Positions 39,125 to 47,884 of a stretch of DNA of 64,000 bases are shown here, in pieces. The notes under the pieces are model-generated. The model did no database searches and was not told where the DNA came from. It was given only the letters and a program-made list of their open reading frames with translations. The DNA lies in the NCBI RefSeq assembly GCF_023243075.1, contig NZ_JALKFZ020000031.1:57857-121856 (forward strand). Reading direction: 5' to 3'. Source of the stretch: Frankia sp. AiPa1. GTDB taxonomy: Bacteria > Actinomycetota > Actinomycetes > Frankiales > Frankiaceae. How positions within the stretch are numbered: position 1 is the first letter of the stretch; every line of letters starts with the position of its first letter. The position numbers and the translations under genes are program-made.

Positions 39125-40654
39125 TCAGCGCAATGGATCGAACGGGGTCAGCGCGGCGGCGGGTGTTCCGGTCACGACCGCATCGGCGAGCAGCCGTCCG
39201 GTCACCGGGCCCAGCGTGACACCCCACATGCCATGCCCGCCGGCGACGAAGACCCGTGGTGACGAGGTCCGGCCGATCAGCGGCAACCCGTCCGGCGTGC
39301 AGGGCCGTGGCCCGACCCATTCGTGGGTGCGAACTTCGAGATCAACACCGGCCAGCAGACCGCGACTGGCCTCCACCACGGCCTGGATCCGCCGCGGGTC
39401 CGACGGAGCGTCCGGTCGCCGGAACTCCATCATTCCAGCGATCCGCAGCCCGTCTCCGACCGGCGTACATGCCACCCGGGCCGCCGGAAAGTAGATCGGC
39501 CCGCTCGGCGGCTCGGGTGTCGCGACGTGAAAGCTGTACCCGCGCCCGGCCTGCACCGGCACCCGTACCCCGAACGTCCTGGCCAGCCGAGGCAGCCACG
39601 CTCCGGTGGCCAACACCACCGCATCGAAGCGCCCACCGCCCGCATGCCCACCGCCCGTGTGCCGGTCCGCTCCAGGCTCGCCGACTGCCCGCCCACCCGT
39701 TGCGTCACTGGTGGAAACGTCGAGCGACCCTCCCGAAACATGGCCGCCTGCGCCGTCACCGGTGCCAGCACCAGGCCCATCCAGCAGGTGCACACCGCGT
39801 ACCTCACCACCGCGTACCTCACCACCGCGTACCTGAACACCGCGTACCTGAACGCCGTGTACCTCGACACCGCTGGCGGACGTGTGCACCGCCTCGACCG
39901 CCGTGCGCTCGTGCACGAGTCCACCGCGTTCCCGCACCGCGTCGACGAGCGCGGCCACGTAGCGTCCCGGCTCGCAGAACCGTTGCCCGTGCACCTGGGC
40001 AACGTGCCGGACCTGCTCACCCAGCAGAGGTTCAAGGTCGCGAGCGGCGAGCGGATCGAGGATCTCGGCGTCCACCGGCTGCCCCGCCGCACGCACCTCC
40101 TCGAGCTCGCGCAGCAGCGCGTCGAGGTCGGCGCGTTCCCGATAGCCGGCAAGGAACGGCGCGGCCGCCCGGGTCGGAGCACTCACGCCACCCGCGGCGA
40201 GCAGGTCGAACGCCTCGAGAGCGGTGGTGGTCAACGGGGCGAGCGCCCGCATCGACGCCTGCCAGCGACGGTGCGTACTGTGCCGGACGAACCCGGCCAC
40301 AAAGCGCGCGAGCCCCGGGTCCGCCACCGGCGGGACGTACACCGGGGAGTCGGAACGCCACAGCACCCGCAGCCCGTAACGCAGAACCGCCGGCTCCGGC
40401 AGCGGCGTGGCCAGCCCCGGGGTGAGCCATCCGGCGTTCCCCCAGGACGATCCCGAGCCGGCTGGGTCAGGCCCGGTGGTCAGTGAATCCCGGTCGAAGA
40501 CCGTGACCCGCACGCCGCGTTCCTGCAGGAACCAGGCCACACACAGCCCGACCATCCCACCGCCCACGACCGCGACCTGATCGGGTGCGCCGGTGTTCCT
40601 GGGTGTGCGGGTGTTCCCGGGTGCATCGTGCGCTCCACCATCCACTCGCACCAT
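39125..40654 (-). CDS. FAD-dependent D-amino-acid dehydrogenase/oxidase (DadA-like)
   Basis: 509 aa flavoprotein from ATG 40654. The FAD dinucleotide motif is VVGGGMVGLCVAWFLQERG near the N-terminus, with SSWGNAGWLTPG after it. C-terminal FAD/substrate segments include GLPLIGRTS and FVAGGHGMWGV. DadA oxidises D-amino acids to keto acids and is membrane associated. Between VEAVH and [12 protein letters not shown] there is an insert of about 90 low-complexity residues, starting with an in-frame 15-bp repeat (VQVRG/EVRGG). This region should be a tight β-hairpin next to FAD, so the insert is unusual. The open frame extends upstream to 41047, but that part does not fit the family. Confidence 0.85.
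   Translation of the reverse strand: MVRVDGGAHDAPGNTRTPRNTGAPDQVAVVGGGMVGLCVAWFLQERGVRVTVFDRDSLTTGPDPAGSGSSWGNAGWLTPGLATPLPEPAVLRYGLRVLWRSDSPVYVPPVADPGLARFVAGFVRHSTHRRWQASMRALAPLTTTALEAFDLLAAGGVSAPTRAAAPFLAGYRERADLDALLRELEEVRAAGQPVDAEILDPLAARDLEPLLGEQVRHVAQVHGQRFCEPGRYVAALVDAVRERGGLVHERTAVEAVHTSASGVEVHGVQVRGVQVRGGEVRGGEVRGVHLLDGPGAGTGDGAGGHVSGGSLDVSTSDATGGRAVGEPGADRHTGGGHAGGGRFDAVVLATGAWLPRLARTFGVRVPVQAGRGYSFHVATPEPPSGPIYFPAARVACTPVGDGLRIAGMMEFRRPDAPSDPRRIQAVVEASRGLLAGVDLEVRTHEWVGPRPCTPDGLPLIGRTSSPRVFVAGGHGMWGVTLGPVTGRLLADAVVTGTPAAALTPFDPLR
39796..39862 (-). repeat. 15-bp coding minisatellite in the DadA-like gene
   Basis: CGCGTACCTCACCAC / CGCGTACCTGAACAC repeats about four to five times and is read as VRGVQ/VRGGE on the minus strand. 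Confidence 0.85.
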
Positions 40655-41059
40655 TGTCCTCCGTTGCCCACATGGAACTCGAGCCTGTCGCACAGTCGTC
40701 GTACCCGCGGAGCGCGTGGCAGGCCGTATGGTCGTCGCGGAGAGTGATCTCGAGCTGCGGGCGGGGGCTAGGCGCGATCTATCTCCCGCATCCGTCACCG
40801 TCCGTCCGTTCAAGGGGGCGGGTGAGGGAGATCGCCCGGCTGGCGGTGGCGCGGTGGCGCGGTGGGAGATGTGGGCGGTGGGCCCGCGATGCAGGCACGT
40901 CTGCCCTGGGGACGACGGAAATGATCGTCCCCAGGGCAGACGTCGGTGCCCTTGTGCATCGCGCGCCGCCGGCCCGCCGATCCGCCGGCCCACCGATCCG
41001 GTGAGGCCCCGCCGGCAGCCGGCGAGCGGCAGTCGGCTGGCCCTCACCGGGCCGCGGGG
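40655..41059. other. Gap between sdhB and the DadA-like gene
   Basis: Both flanking genes are on the minus strand. The main content is the strong sdh terminator hairpin at 40897-40943. No gene is seen. Confidence 0.55.
40897..40943 (-). terminator. Strong terminator after sdhCAB
   Basis: A perfect 19-bp inverted repeat (arms 40897-40915 and 40925-40943, 9-base loop), extended by imperfect pairing of the flanking CGATGC/GCATCG. It lies about 120 bases past the sdhB stop. Confidence 0.85.
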
Positions 41060-41806
41060 CTACTTGCGGCCGAGGGAGGCGCGCAGGTACTCGCGGTTGA
41101 GCGTGGCGATGCTGTCCATCGGGATGCCCTTCGGGCAGGCCACGGTGCACTCGCCGGTGTTGGTGCAGCCACCGAAGCCTTCGGCATCCATCGCCTCGAC
41201 GATGTTGAGAACGCGTTCGGTGCGCTCGGGGGCGCCCTGCGGCAGGCTGTTGAGATGCGTCACCTTTGCCGAGGCGAACAGCATCGCCGCGCCGTTCGGG
41301 CAGGCCGCGACGCAGGCGCCGCAGCCGATGCAGGTGGCGTTGTCGAACGCGGTGTCCGCGATCGGCTTGGGCACCGGGGTGGCGTGCGCCTCGGGGGCGC
41401 TTCCGGTGTTGACGCTGATGTAGCCGCCGGCTCGGATGATCCGGTCGAGGCCCGAGCGGTCGACCATCAGGTCCTTGACGACGCCGAACGCGACCGAGCG
41501 CCATGGCTCGACGTCGATGACGTCACCGTCGGAGAACTCACGCATGTGCAGCTGGCAGGTGGTGGTCCGCTCGCGCGGCCCGTGCGCCTGCCCGTTGATG
41601 ACCACGCCACAGGCGCCGCAGATGCCCTCGCGACAGTCGTGGTCGAAGGTCACCGGGTCGTCACCCTCGAGGGTGAGTCGCTCGTTGAGCACATCGAGCA
41701 GCTCGAGGAAGGACATGTCCGGGTTGGCGTCCGGCACCTCGTAGGCCACCATGCGGCCGGGTTCGGCCGGGCCGGCCTGGCGCCAGATCCGCAGGGTGAG
41801 CTTCAC
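41060..41806 (-). CDS. sdhB: Succinate dehydrogenase/fumarate reductase iron-sulfur subunit
   Basis: Electron-transfer subunit between SdhA and the membrane anchor. 248 aa with the [2Fe-2S] motif CREGICGACG plus a later Cys (TTTCQLH), then two ferredoxin-type clusters CIGCGACVAACPNG and CTNTGECTVACPKG. In the last cluster the spacing matches the [3Fe-4S]/[4Fe-4S] arrangement of this group. GTG 41806 is preceded by AAGGAG. It is the last gene of sdhC-sdhA-sdhB. Confidence 0.96.
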   Translation of the reverse strand: MKLTLRIWRQAGPAEPGRMVAYEVPDANPDMSFLELLDVLNERLTLEGDDPVTFDHDCREGICGACGVVINGQAHGPRERTTTCQLHMREFSDGDVIDVEPWRSVAFGVVKDLMVDRSGLDRIIRAGGYISVNTGSAPEAHATPVPKPIADTAFDNATCIGCGACVAACPNGAAMLFASAKVTHLNSLPQGAPERTERVLNIVEAMDAEGFGGCTNTGECTVACPKGIPMDSIATLNREYLRASLGRK

Positions 41807-41927
41807 GTTCCGCTCCTTGCGCTGTCGCTGTCGTGATCGGATAGGAAATCGGCTAGGAAGCCGTGCAGGAAGGGAGAGCCCGTCGCTGCTGTCACGTCGC
41901 GGGTCCCTGCCTCACGCGTCGTTGGCC

Positions 41928-43865
41928 TCACGCGTAGTTGCGCTGGGCGAGGTGGACGTAGTCGAAGGTCAGGTTCTCCCGGTGCAGGGTCGGCTGCTCG
42001 CCGGTGCCGTTGAATTCCCAGGCTGCGGCGTAGGCGAAGCGGTCGTCGTCGCGGCGGGCCTCACCGTCGGGTGTCTGGCTCTCCACCCGGAAGTGACCGC
42101 CGCAGGACTCCTCGCGGTGCAGCGCGTCGACGCACATGAGCTCGCCGAGCTCGAGGAAGTCCGAGACCCGGTTGGCCCGCTCGAGGCTCTGGTTGACCTG
42201 GTTGCCGTTGCCGGGCACCTTCACCGAGCGCCAGAACTCCTCGCGCAGTTCCGGCAGACGGCCGAGTGCCTTGCGCAGGCCGTCCTCGCTGCGGGCCATG
42301 CCGCACTCGTCCCACATGATCTCGCCGAGCTCGCGGTGGAACGAGTCCGCCGTGCGCTCGCCGTTGACCGAGAGCAGCTTGGTAAGTCGGCCGGTCGCCT
42401 CGTTGACGGTCTCGACGACGTCCGGGTGCGCCTCGGTGACCTTGTCGAACTTGTTGGACGCGATGTAGTTGCCGAGCATGGGCGGCAGCACGAAATAGCC
42501 GTCGGCCAGGCCCTGCATGAGGGCGCTCGCGCCGAGCCGGTTCGCGCCGTGGTCGGAGAAGTTCGCCTCGCCGACGACGAAGCAACCCGGAATGGTGCTC
42601 TGCAGGTCGTAGTCCACCCACAGGCCGCCCATCGTGTAGTGGACGGCGGGGTAGATCCGCATGGGAACCTTGTACGGGTCCTCGCCGGTAATGCGGTCGT
42701 ACATCTCGAACAGGTTGCCGTACTTCTCGCGGACCTTGTCCTCACCGAGGCGCCGGATGGCGTCGGCGAAGTCGAGGAAGACGCCGAGACCGCCAGGGCC
42801 GACGCCGCGGCCGAGGTCGCACTGGTTCTTCGCGGCGCGCGAGGCGATGTCGCGGGGTACCAGGTTACCGAATCCCGGGTAGATCCGCTCGAGGTAGTAG
42901 TCGCGTTCGGCCTCGGGAATCTGGTCGGGGGAGCGGGTGTCGCCGGCGTTTTTCGGTACCCAGATCCGGCCGTCGTTACGCAGCGACTCACTCATCAGGG
43001 TGAGCTTCGACTGGTAGTCACCGGAACGCGGAATGCAGGTCGGGTGAATCTGCGTGTAGCACGGATTACCGAAGTACGCGCCGCGCCGGTGCGCCCGCCA
43101 GATGGCACTCGTGTTCGAGTTCTTGGCGTTCGTCGACAGGTAGAACACGTTGCCGTAGCCGCCGGTGGCGAGCACGACCGCGTCCGCAAGGTATGTGGAG
43201 ATCTGCCCGGTGACCAGGTCGCGGGCGACGATGCCACGCGCGCGGCCGTCGACCACGATCAGGTCGAGCATCTCGGTGCGCTCGTGCATCTCGACGTTGC
43301 CGGCGTCGATCTGGCGCGAGAGCGCCTGGTAGGCGCCGATCAGCAGCTGCTGCCCCGTCTGGCCCCGGGCGTAGAAGGTCCGGGCGACCTGCACACCACC
43401 GAACGAGCGGGTGTCGAGCAGACCGCTGTACTCGCGGGCGAACGGCACGCCCTGCGCCACGCACTGGTCGATGATCTGCGTGGACGTCTGCGCCAGCCGG
43501 TAGACGTTGGACTCCCGGGCACGGAAGTCACCGCCCTTGACCGTGTCGTAGAACAGCCGGTAGACGGAGTCGCCGTCGTTGCGGTAGTTCTTCGCCGCGT
43601 TGATGCCACCCTGCGCGGCGATGGAGTGCGCGCGCCGCGGCGAGTCCTGGTAGCAGAACTGGATGACGTTATAGCCCTGCTCGGCCAGGGTGGCGCCGGC
43701 GGCGCCACCGGCGAGACCGGTGCCCACGATGATGACGGAGTGGCGGCGGCGGTTGGCCGGGTTGACGAGCTTGGCGTCGAAGCGGCGCTTGTCCCAGCGC
43801 TGCTCGATCGGGACGTCCGGGGCGCACGTGTCGGCGATGTCGTCGCCGAGCTTGTAGAACGTCAT
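41928..43865 (-). CDS. sdhA: Succinate dehydrogenase/fumarate reductase flavoprotein subunit
   Basis: Catalytic subunit oxidising succinate to fumarate. 645 aa with the FAD-binding [14 protein letters not shown] and the covalent-FAD region [13 protein letters not shown]; dicarboxylate-site motifs follow, including [10 protein letters not shown] and a family-typical MGGLWVDYD. The sequence type (no SdhD, single cytochrome) is the Bacillus/actinobacterial class. ATG 43865 follows GAAGAAGG. It lies 13 bases downstream of sdhC, co-transcribed with it. Confidence 0.96.
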   Translation of the reverse strand: MTFYKLGDDIADTCAPDVPIEQRWDKRRFDAKLVNPANRRRHSVIIVGTGLAGGAAGATLAEQGYNVIQFCYQDSPRRAHSIAAQGGINAAKNYRNDGDSVYRLFYDTVKGGDFRARESNVYRLAQTSTQIIDQCVAQGVPFAREYSGLLDTRSFGGVQVARTFYARGQTGQQLLIGAYQALSRQIDAGNVEMHERTEMLDLIVVDGRARGIVARDLVTGQISTYLADAVVLATGGYGNVFYLSTNAKNSNTSAIWRAHRRGAYFGNPCYTQIHPTCIPRSGDYQSKLTLMSESLRNDGRIWVPKNAGDTRSPDQIPEAERDYYLERIYPGFGNLVPRDIASRAAKNQCDLGRGVGPGGLGVFLDFADAIRRLGEDKVREKYGNLFEMYDRITGEDPYKVPMRIYPAVHYTMGGLWVDYDLQSTIPGCFVVGEANFSDHGANRLGASALMQGLADGYFVLPPMLGNYIASNKFDKVTEAHPDVVETVNEATGRLTKLLSVNGERTADSFHRELGEIMWDECGMARSEDGLRKALGRLPELREEFWRSVKVPGNGNQVNQSLERANRVSDFLELGELMCVDALHREESCGGHFRVESQTPDGEARRDDDRFAYAAAWEFNGTGEQPTLHRENLTFDYVHLAQRNYA

Positions 43866-43878
43866 GTCAGCCTTCTTC

Positions 43879-44619
43879 TCAGTCCACCAGGCCGGCGAGG
43901 ACTGCCACCGGAACGATCAGGAATCCCACGGTGAGCAGCACGGCCAGTCCTGTGGCCAGCCCACGGACGGCGCGGTCACGGCTCGGTCGATTCAGCCCCA
44001 GGGTCTGCGCCGCACTCCAGAAACCATGCTGGATATGCAGTCCCAGGCAGATCATCGCGACGATGTAGATCGCGGTGACCCACCACACACTGAAACTGGA
44101 CACCACGTTGTCGTAGGCGGCGCCTTCGACACCATGGCGGTTCAGCGTGAGCGTGGTGAAGTCGAGGATGTGGTAGATGATGAACAACGCCAGCGTGATG
44201 CCGCCGTAACGCATGACATGCGTAGCGTAACCGGCCTGGGCCCTTTGGTGGTGCGCGTATTTGGTGGGTCGGGCCTTGAGATCACGTCGGCTGAGCTGGT
44301 ACGCGGATGTCGCATGCAGGACAACGGCCAGGAGGAGGACGAAGCGCTGGATCCACAGATACCATGCTCCGTGTAGGACCGGTTCCCCGATCGTGCGGAG
44401 CCAGCCGGCATAGTGATCGAAGTCATCTCGGCCATAGAAGATCTTCAGGTTCCCGAGCATGTGAACGATCAGGAACAGCAGCATCAGCAGGCCGGTGACG
44501 GCCATCACGGTCTTCTTGCCGATCGTTGAACGCCAGAAGTTCAACGGGGCGAAGGAGGACCGTGCGGGACGCGCTGGGCGTGCTGGCGGCGCCGGTCGCG
44601 TCGGAGTTGTTACAGCCAC
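43879..44619 (-). CDS. sdhC: Succinate dehydrogenase cytochrome b558 subunit
   Basis: Membrane anchor that binds heme b and quinone. 246 aa and five transmembrane helices ([21 protein letters not shown], then a segment around [21 protein letters not shown], then [36 protein letters not shown] and a last one near [17 protein letters not shown]). His residues in helices 1, 2, 3 and 4 (VHML, LHAT, YHIL, LHIQH) are likely heme ligands. The N-terminus is Pro/Ala-rich. GTG 44619 starts the operon; a LysR-type palindrome lies just upstream. Confidence 0.94.
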   Translation of the reverse strand: MAVTTPTRPAPPARPARPARSSFAPLNFWRSTIGKKTVMAVTGLLMLLFLIVHMLGNLKIFYGRDDFDHYAGWLRTIGEPVLHGAWYLWIQRFVLLLAVVLHATSAYQLSRRDLKARPTKYAHHQRAQAGYATHVMRYGGITLALFIIYHILDFTTLTLNRHGVEGAAYDNVVSSFSVWWVTAIYIVAMICLGLHIQHGFWSAAQTLGLNRPSRDRAVRGLATGLAVLLTVGFLIVPVAVLAGLVD

Positions 44620-44675
44620 GCCCGCACCCTAGGACCGCAGCCACCAGAGGTCCAAGACATGATAAAGCTGGAGTC

Positions 44676-44692
44676 CATAGCCGGGCCCTATG
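44676..44692 (+). promoter_or_regulatory. Candidate LysR-type operator between sdhC and the regulator gene
   Basis: CATAG-CCGGGCC-CTATG is a perfect interrupted palindrome containing T-N11-A (T at 44678, A at 44690), the LysR-type binding pattern. It lies 20 bases before the regulator start and 57 bases before sdhC, so autoregulation and sdh control are both possible. Confidence 0.5.
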
Positions 44693-44711
44693 AAGGTCTA
44701 CGCTGGCGGAT

Positions 44712-45926
44712 GTGCAGCTCCACCAGCTCGCCTATTTCGTCGCCGTCGCCGAGACCCGGCATTTCACCCGGGCCGCGCAGCGCATGCATGTGGCGCAACC
44801 CTCACTGTCCCAGCAGGTTCGGTCACTCGAACAGGAGTTGGGAGCACCACTGTTCAACCGCGCCCGCGGCAACATCAGCCTGACCGCCGCCGGCGAAACG
44901 CTCCTTCCGCTCGCTCGTCGTATCCTCACCGACACGGAGACGGCCCGCCAGCGAGTCCACGAGCTGCTGGACCTGCGCCACGGCACCGTCCGCCTCGGCG
45001 CCACCCCCAGCCTGTGCACCGGCTTCCTGCCCGACGTCCTGCGCCTGTTCCACCAGCGCTACCCCGGCATCCGCCTGCTCGTCGAGGAGGGCGGCTCCCG
45101 CGACCTCGTCCACGACCTCGCCGGCGGCGACCTCGACCTCGCACTGATCATCCTGCCGCTGCAGAGCTCCGACCCGGCCCTGGTCACCTCGCCGCTGATC
45201 CGCGAGAGCCTGGTGCTGGTGACGTCCCGGGACGAGCCACCGGTGGTGACTGGACGTCCACTATACGTGTCTGATCTGCGGGATCGTCCGTTGGTGATGT
45301 TCCGTCGGGGTTATGACCTGCGCGAAGCCACCGTGTCGGCGTGTCGGGAGGCCGGCTTCGAACCGATCTTCGCCATCGAGGGCGGCGAGATGGACGCCGT
45401 GCTCGGCTTCGTCGCCGCCGGCCTCGGTAGCGCCGTCATCCCGAGCATGGTGGCGCGCCGGCTGGGCATGCGCGTCACCCCGTTCTCCCCGCCTGGGCTA
45501 CAGCGCACCATCGGACTGGCCCGAAGGCGCGACGTCGAGCCCACCCGAGCCGCCGTCGAACTCCAGCGCGCCCTGTGGGAATACCTCCGCGACGCCGCCA
45601 CCACCAACAACCTCCCCGACGGCACCCGCCTCCTACGCGACCCGGAGTCCGACGCCCCGCCCGGTGTCGCCTCGCCCGGCGACCCCCAGCCTGGTGTCGC
45701 CTCGCCTGGTGTCGCCTCGCCTGGTGTCGCCTCGCCTGGTGTCGCCTCGCCCGGTGTCGCCCCGCCCGGCGACCCCCAGCCTGGTGTCGCCCCGCCTGGT
45801 GTCGCCGGTGACCTTGTCGTCCCCGCCGCGGACTGCCCGTCCTCCGCCGGCCAATTCGGGGGGGTGCCCGTCACGACCGGCCCGCCTGGTACCCACTCTG
45901 GACGACCCCCGGCCCGCCCCTGGTGA
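44712..45926 (+). CDS. LysR-family transcriptional regulator
   Basis: 404 aa from GTG 44712. The N-terminal winged helix reads LHQLAYFVAVAETRHFTRAAQRMHVAQPSLSQQ, with RSLEQELGAPLFNR after it. The effector domain follows (about 90-300). The last 100 residues are a Pro/Ser/Val/Ala tail made of 15-bp repeats, which is foreign to the family and lies after the effector domain. It is divergent from sdhC, and a T-N11-A palindrome sits between them. This suggests control of succinate dehydrogenase or redox-dependent genes; the effector is unknown. Confidence 0.92.
   Translation: MQLHQLAYFVAVAETRHFTRAAQRMHVAQPSLSQQVRSLEQELGAPLFNRARGNISLTAAGETLLPLARRILTDTETARQRVHELLDLRHGTVRLGATPSLCTGFLPDVLRLFHQRYPGIRLLVEEGGSRDLVHDLAGGDLDLALIILPLQSSDPALVTSPLIRESLVLVTSRDEPPVVTGRPLYVSDLRDRPLVMFRRGYDLREATVSACREAGFEPIFAIEGGEMDAVLGFVAAGLGSAVIPSMVARRLGMRVTPFSPPGLQRTIGLARRRDVEPTRAAVELQRALWEYLRDAATTNNLPDGTRLLRDPESDAPPGVASPGDPQPGVASPGVASPGVASPGVASPGVAPPGDPQPGVAPPGVAGDLVVPAADCPSSAGQFGGVPVTTGPPGTHSGRPPARPW
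45655..45805 (+). repeat. 15-bp coding minisatellite in the LysR tail
   Basis: CCTGGTGTCGCC(TCG/CCG) repeats about eight times, interrupted twice by GGCGACCCCCAG. Encodes PGVAS / PGVAP units. Confidence 0.9.
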
Positions 45927-46097
45927 TTTCAGCCCTGCGGGCAGGTCCCTGCGCCGATAGCCACTGCGGCCGCCGATCCGGCCCCGCCACGCCGATGACC
46001 AGACGCTCAGCCACGCCACCCATCGTCCCACTGGCGGGAACCTCAACCCATGATCGATACGTAACGCAGCCAGTCACCGAGCAAGATCCTCCTATGT

Positions 46098-46145
46098 AGG
46101 TCGCCGTGGGGGGCAAATCGGACACCAAAGCCCCCACAACGACCT
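46098..46145 (+). repeat. 48-bp palindromic (REP-like) element, copy A
   Basis: The element starts AGGTCGCCGTGGGGGGC and ends GCCCCCACAACGACCT, so its ends pair as a stem of about 17 bp around a loop containing GGACACC. The reverse complement of 62659-62706 matches it at 46 of 48 bases. The GGATCT-to-CTCCGTCAC flank (46150-46175) is also partly shared. Confidence 0.85.
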
Positions 46146-46370
46146 GTTTGGATCTAGAGCCGGAAGCCTCCGTCACGGAGGGTGGCATTTGCTGTCGGGG
46201 ATCTCCCTGACGGGCCTGCGGGCGGCCAGTTTGTTGGGGTGGTCGGGGATGTAAACCGCGCCGGTCGCGAGACGGTCGTTGGTCGGATCCCCTCACGATT
46301 GCCTCGCCCCCGGTCCTGAGCTCCTCGAGCCCTGACGGCCCGAGCGGTCGCGGATCCGCTCAGCCGGCGA

Positions 46371-46436
46371 GGCCGGCGGAGGCCAGGGGAGGCCAGGGGA
46401 GGCCAGGGGAGTCCGGCGGAGGCCAGGGGAGGCCAG
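46371..46436. repeat. 10-bp tandem repeat (GGCCAGGGGA)
   Basis: Five exact or nearly exact GGCCAGGGGA copies plus two GTCCGGCGGA-type variants in tandem. Confidence 0.85.
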
Positions 46437-46644
46437 GCCGGAAATGCGCATCGTCTGATGGAACCGCCGCCGTCAAGGCTGTGGTCCGATCGGACCCGGC
46501 CCGCCGACGGGCGCGCCATCGGAGCAAGGGCCTTCCGTCTGCCCGTGTGGGCGGGCCCCTACCGGGCGGCACGGCGAAATGCCACAGCGGGCACCGATAG
46601 GCTGGTGGCATGGCGCTCACGGCCCTCACGGTGGAGAGGTACAG

Positions 46645-47877
46645 GTGTTCGAGCGCCGCCAGACGCTCGAGTTGCGGCCCGTCACCGTGCTGTTGGGGCG
46701 GAACAACTCCGGTAAGAGCGCGCTTGCCAGGCTGCCGGTTTTCCTCGAGACAGGTCTGCGGACCGACTCCGAAGCGCCGCTGGAGCCCGAGGCCGTGGAT
46801 TTTGACATTGCTGACGCCTTCACCGACCTCATCTACGGCCAGCGACCACACGGTAAGGTCACCTTCGGGCTCCGTCTGGACAGCGCGGAACGGGGCCTCC
46901 TCGAAATAGAGGCAAGCGTCCAGAACATTGACGAGTTCCGGCTCCAGGTGGTCAGCGACTTCCAGGTGCGAATGCCGAATCAGGGCGCCGATTTCGCTTT
47001 GACCTGGAACATTGACAACCCGACCCGGCCGACCTGGAGTTACTCCGGGCCGGAGTCTCTCGCCTCGACGATCGGCGACCCGGTCTTTCGAGGTCTCCTG
47101 CCGCGACCTCGTTCAACCGTCCCCCTCTCGGAGTCGAAGCCATGGCTACGCCGCCTGAGCCTGGCATCTAGAGAGTATCCGACGATCAGATATGTCGGCC
47201 CTTTCCGTGACCGTCCGCAAAGATACTATCGTCTGCCGTCGCGTGCACCTGGTGCCGTTGGGGTGGTCGGTGAAAATGCCCCGCACATCCTGGCGGACGA
47301 CGTTATTCGCGGGAACTCCGGACTACTTACCGCCGTGAACGACTATCTTCGCCGAGAACTGCCCGGGTGGTCGCTTGACGTCACCCCGAACACCAATCTT
47401 TTCTCGCTGGTACTTGCCTCGGCCACGGATCCGGCCATACGCGTGAATCTTGCCGACACGGGCACCGAACTCGCCCAGGTCCTGCCCATCCTCGTCCAGC
47501 GGACAATGGACGCGATCCGCTCGCCGGGCGAGGAAGTCCTTGAAGTGGTGGAACAACCCGAACTGCACCTGCACCCCGCAGCGCACGCCGCCCTGGCTGA
47601 CCTTTATCTGTCCGGAGCGCAAAACGGACGTTGCCGTTTTCTCATTGAGACCCACAGCGAGACATTTGTTCTCCGCCTGCGTCGCCGGGTGGCTCAGGGC
47701 GACGTCTCACCGGACATGATCGCGCTGTACTTCGTGGAGCACGACGGAACCTCCGCGACGCTACGTCGTATCGACCTGGACGAGCTCGGAAACGTGGCGA
47801 ACTGGCCTGACGGCGTCTTTTCGGAGGACTACGTCGAAGCACGTGCCCTCGTCGCTGCCCAGATCGAGCGGACCTGA
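46645..47877 (+). CDS. ABC/AAA-type ATPase (DUF3696/OLD-like), probable N-terminal frameshift
   Basis: 410 aa if started at GTG 46645 (GGAGAGG upstream). Walker A GRNNSGKS is at 18-25, an ABC-type Walker B VVEQPELHLHP begins near 301, and a switch segment ETHSE begins at 335; these mark the RecF/OLD-like ATPase group that carries DUF3696. The usual first β-strand is missing from this frame but is encoded in another frame from ATG 46610 as MALTALTVERYRC. One lost base near 46646 would join it to FERRQTLELRP. The gene is followed 7 bases later by a TOPRIM-like gene. Codon use is less G/C-biased than in its neighbours (several ATA, AGA, AAA), which suggests horizontal acquisition. A phage-defence ATPase is likely (inference). 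Confidence 0.8.
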   Translation: MFERRQTLELRPVTVLLGRNNSGKSALARLPVFLETGLRTDSEAPLEPEAVDFDIADAFTDLIYGQRPHGKVTFGLRLDSAERGLLEIEASVQNIDEFRLQVVSDFQVRMPNQGADFALTWNIDNPTRPTWSYSGPESLASTIGDPVFRGLLPRPRSTVPLSESKPWLRRLSLASREYPTIRYVGPFRDRPQRYYRLPSRAPGAVGVVGENAPHILADDVIRGNSGLLTAVNDYLRRELPGWSLDVTPNTNLFSLVLASATDPAIRVNLADTGTELAQVLPILVQRTMDAIRSPGEEVLEVVEQPELHLHPAAHAALADLYLSGAQNGRCRFLIETHSETFVLRLRRRVAQGDVSPDMIALYFVEHDGTSATLRRIDLDELGNVANWPDGVFSEDYVEARALVAAQIERT

Positions 47878-47884
47878 CCACGTC

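Larger units (their letters stand above)
45927..46609. other. Intergenic region left of the ATPase/TOPRIM module
   Basis: About 680 bases with no convincing gene. It contains palindromic element copy A (46098-46145), then a 10-bp tandem repeat (46371-46436). Confidence 0.6.

Noticed and set aside
41751..43934. Plus-strand open frame of 727 codons
   Set aside because: Antisense to sdhA/sdhB, which have all catalytic motifs.
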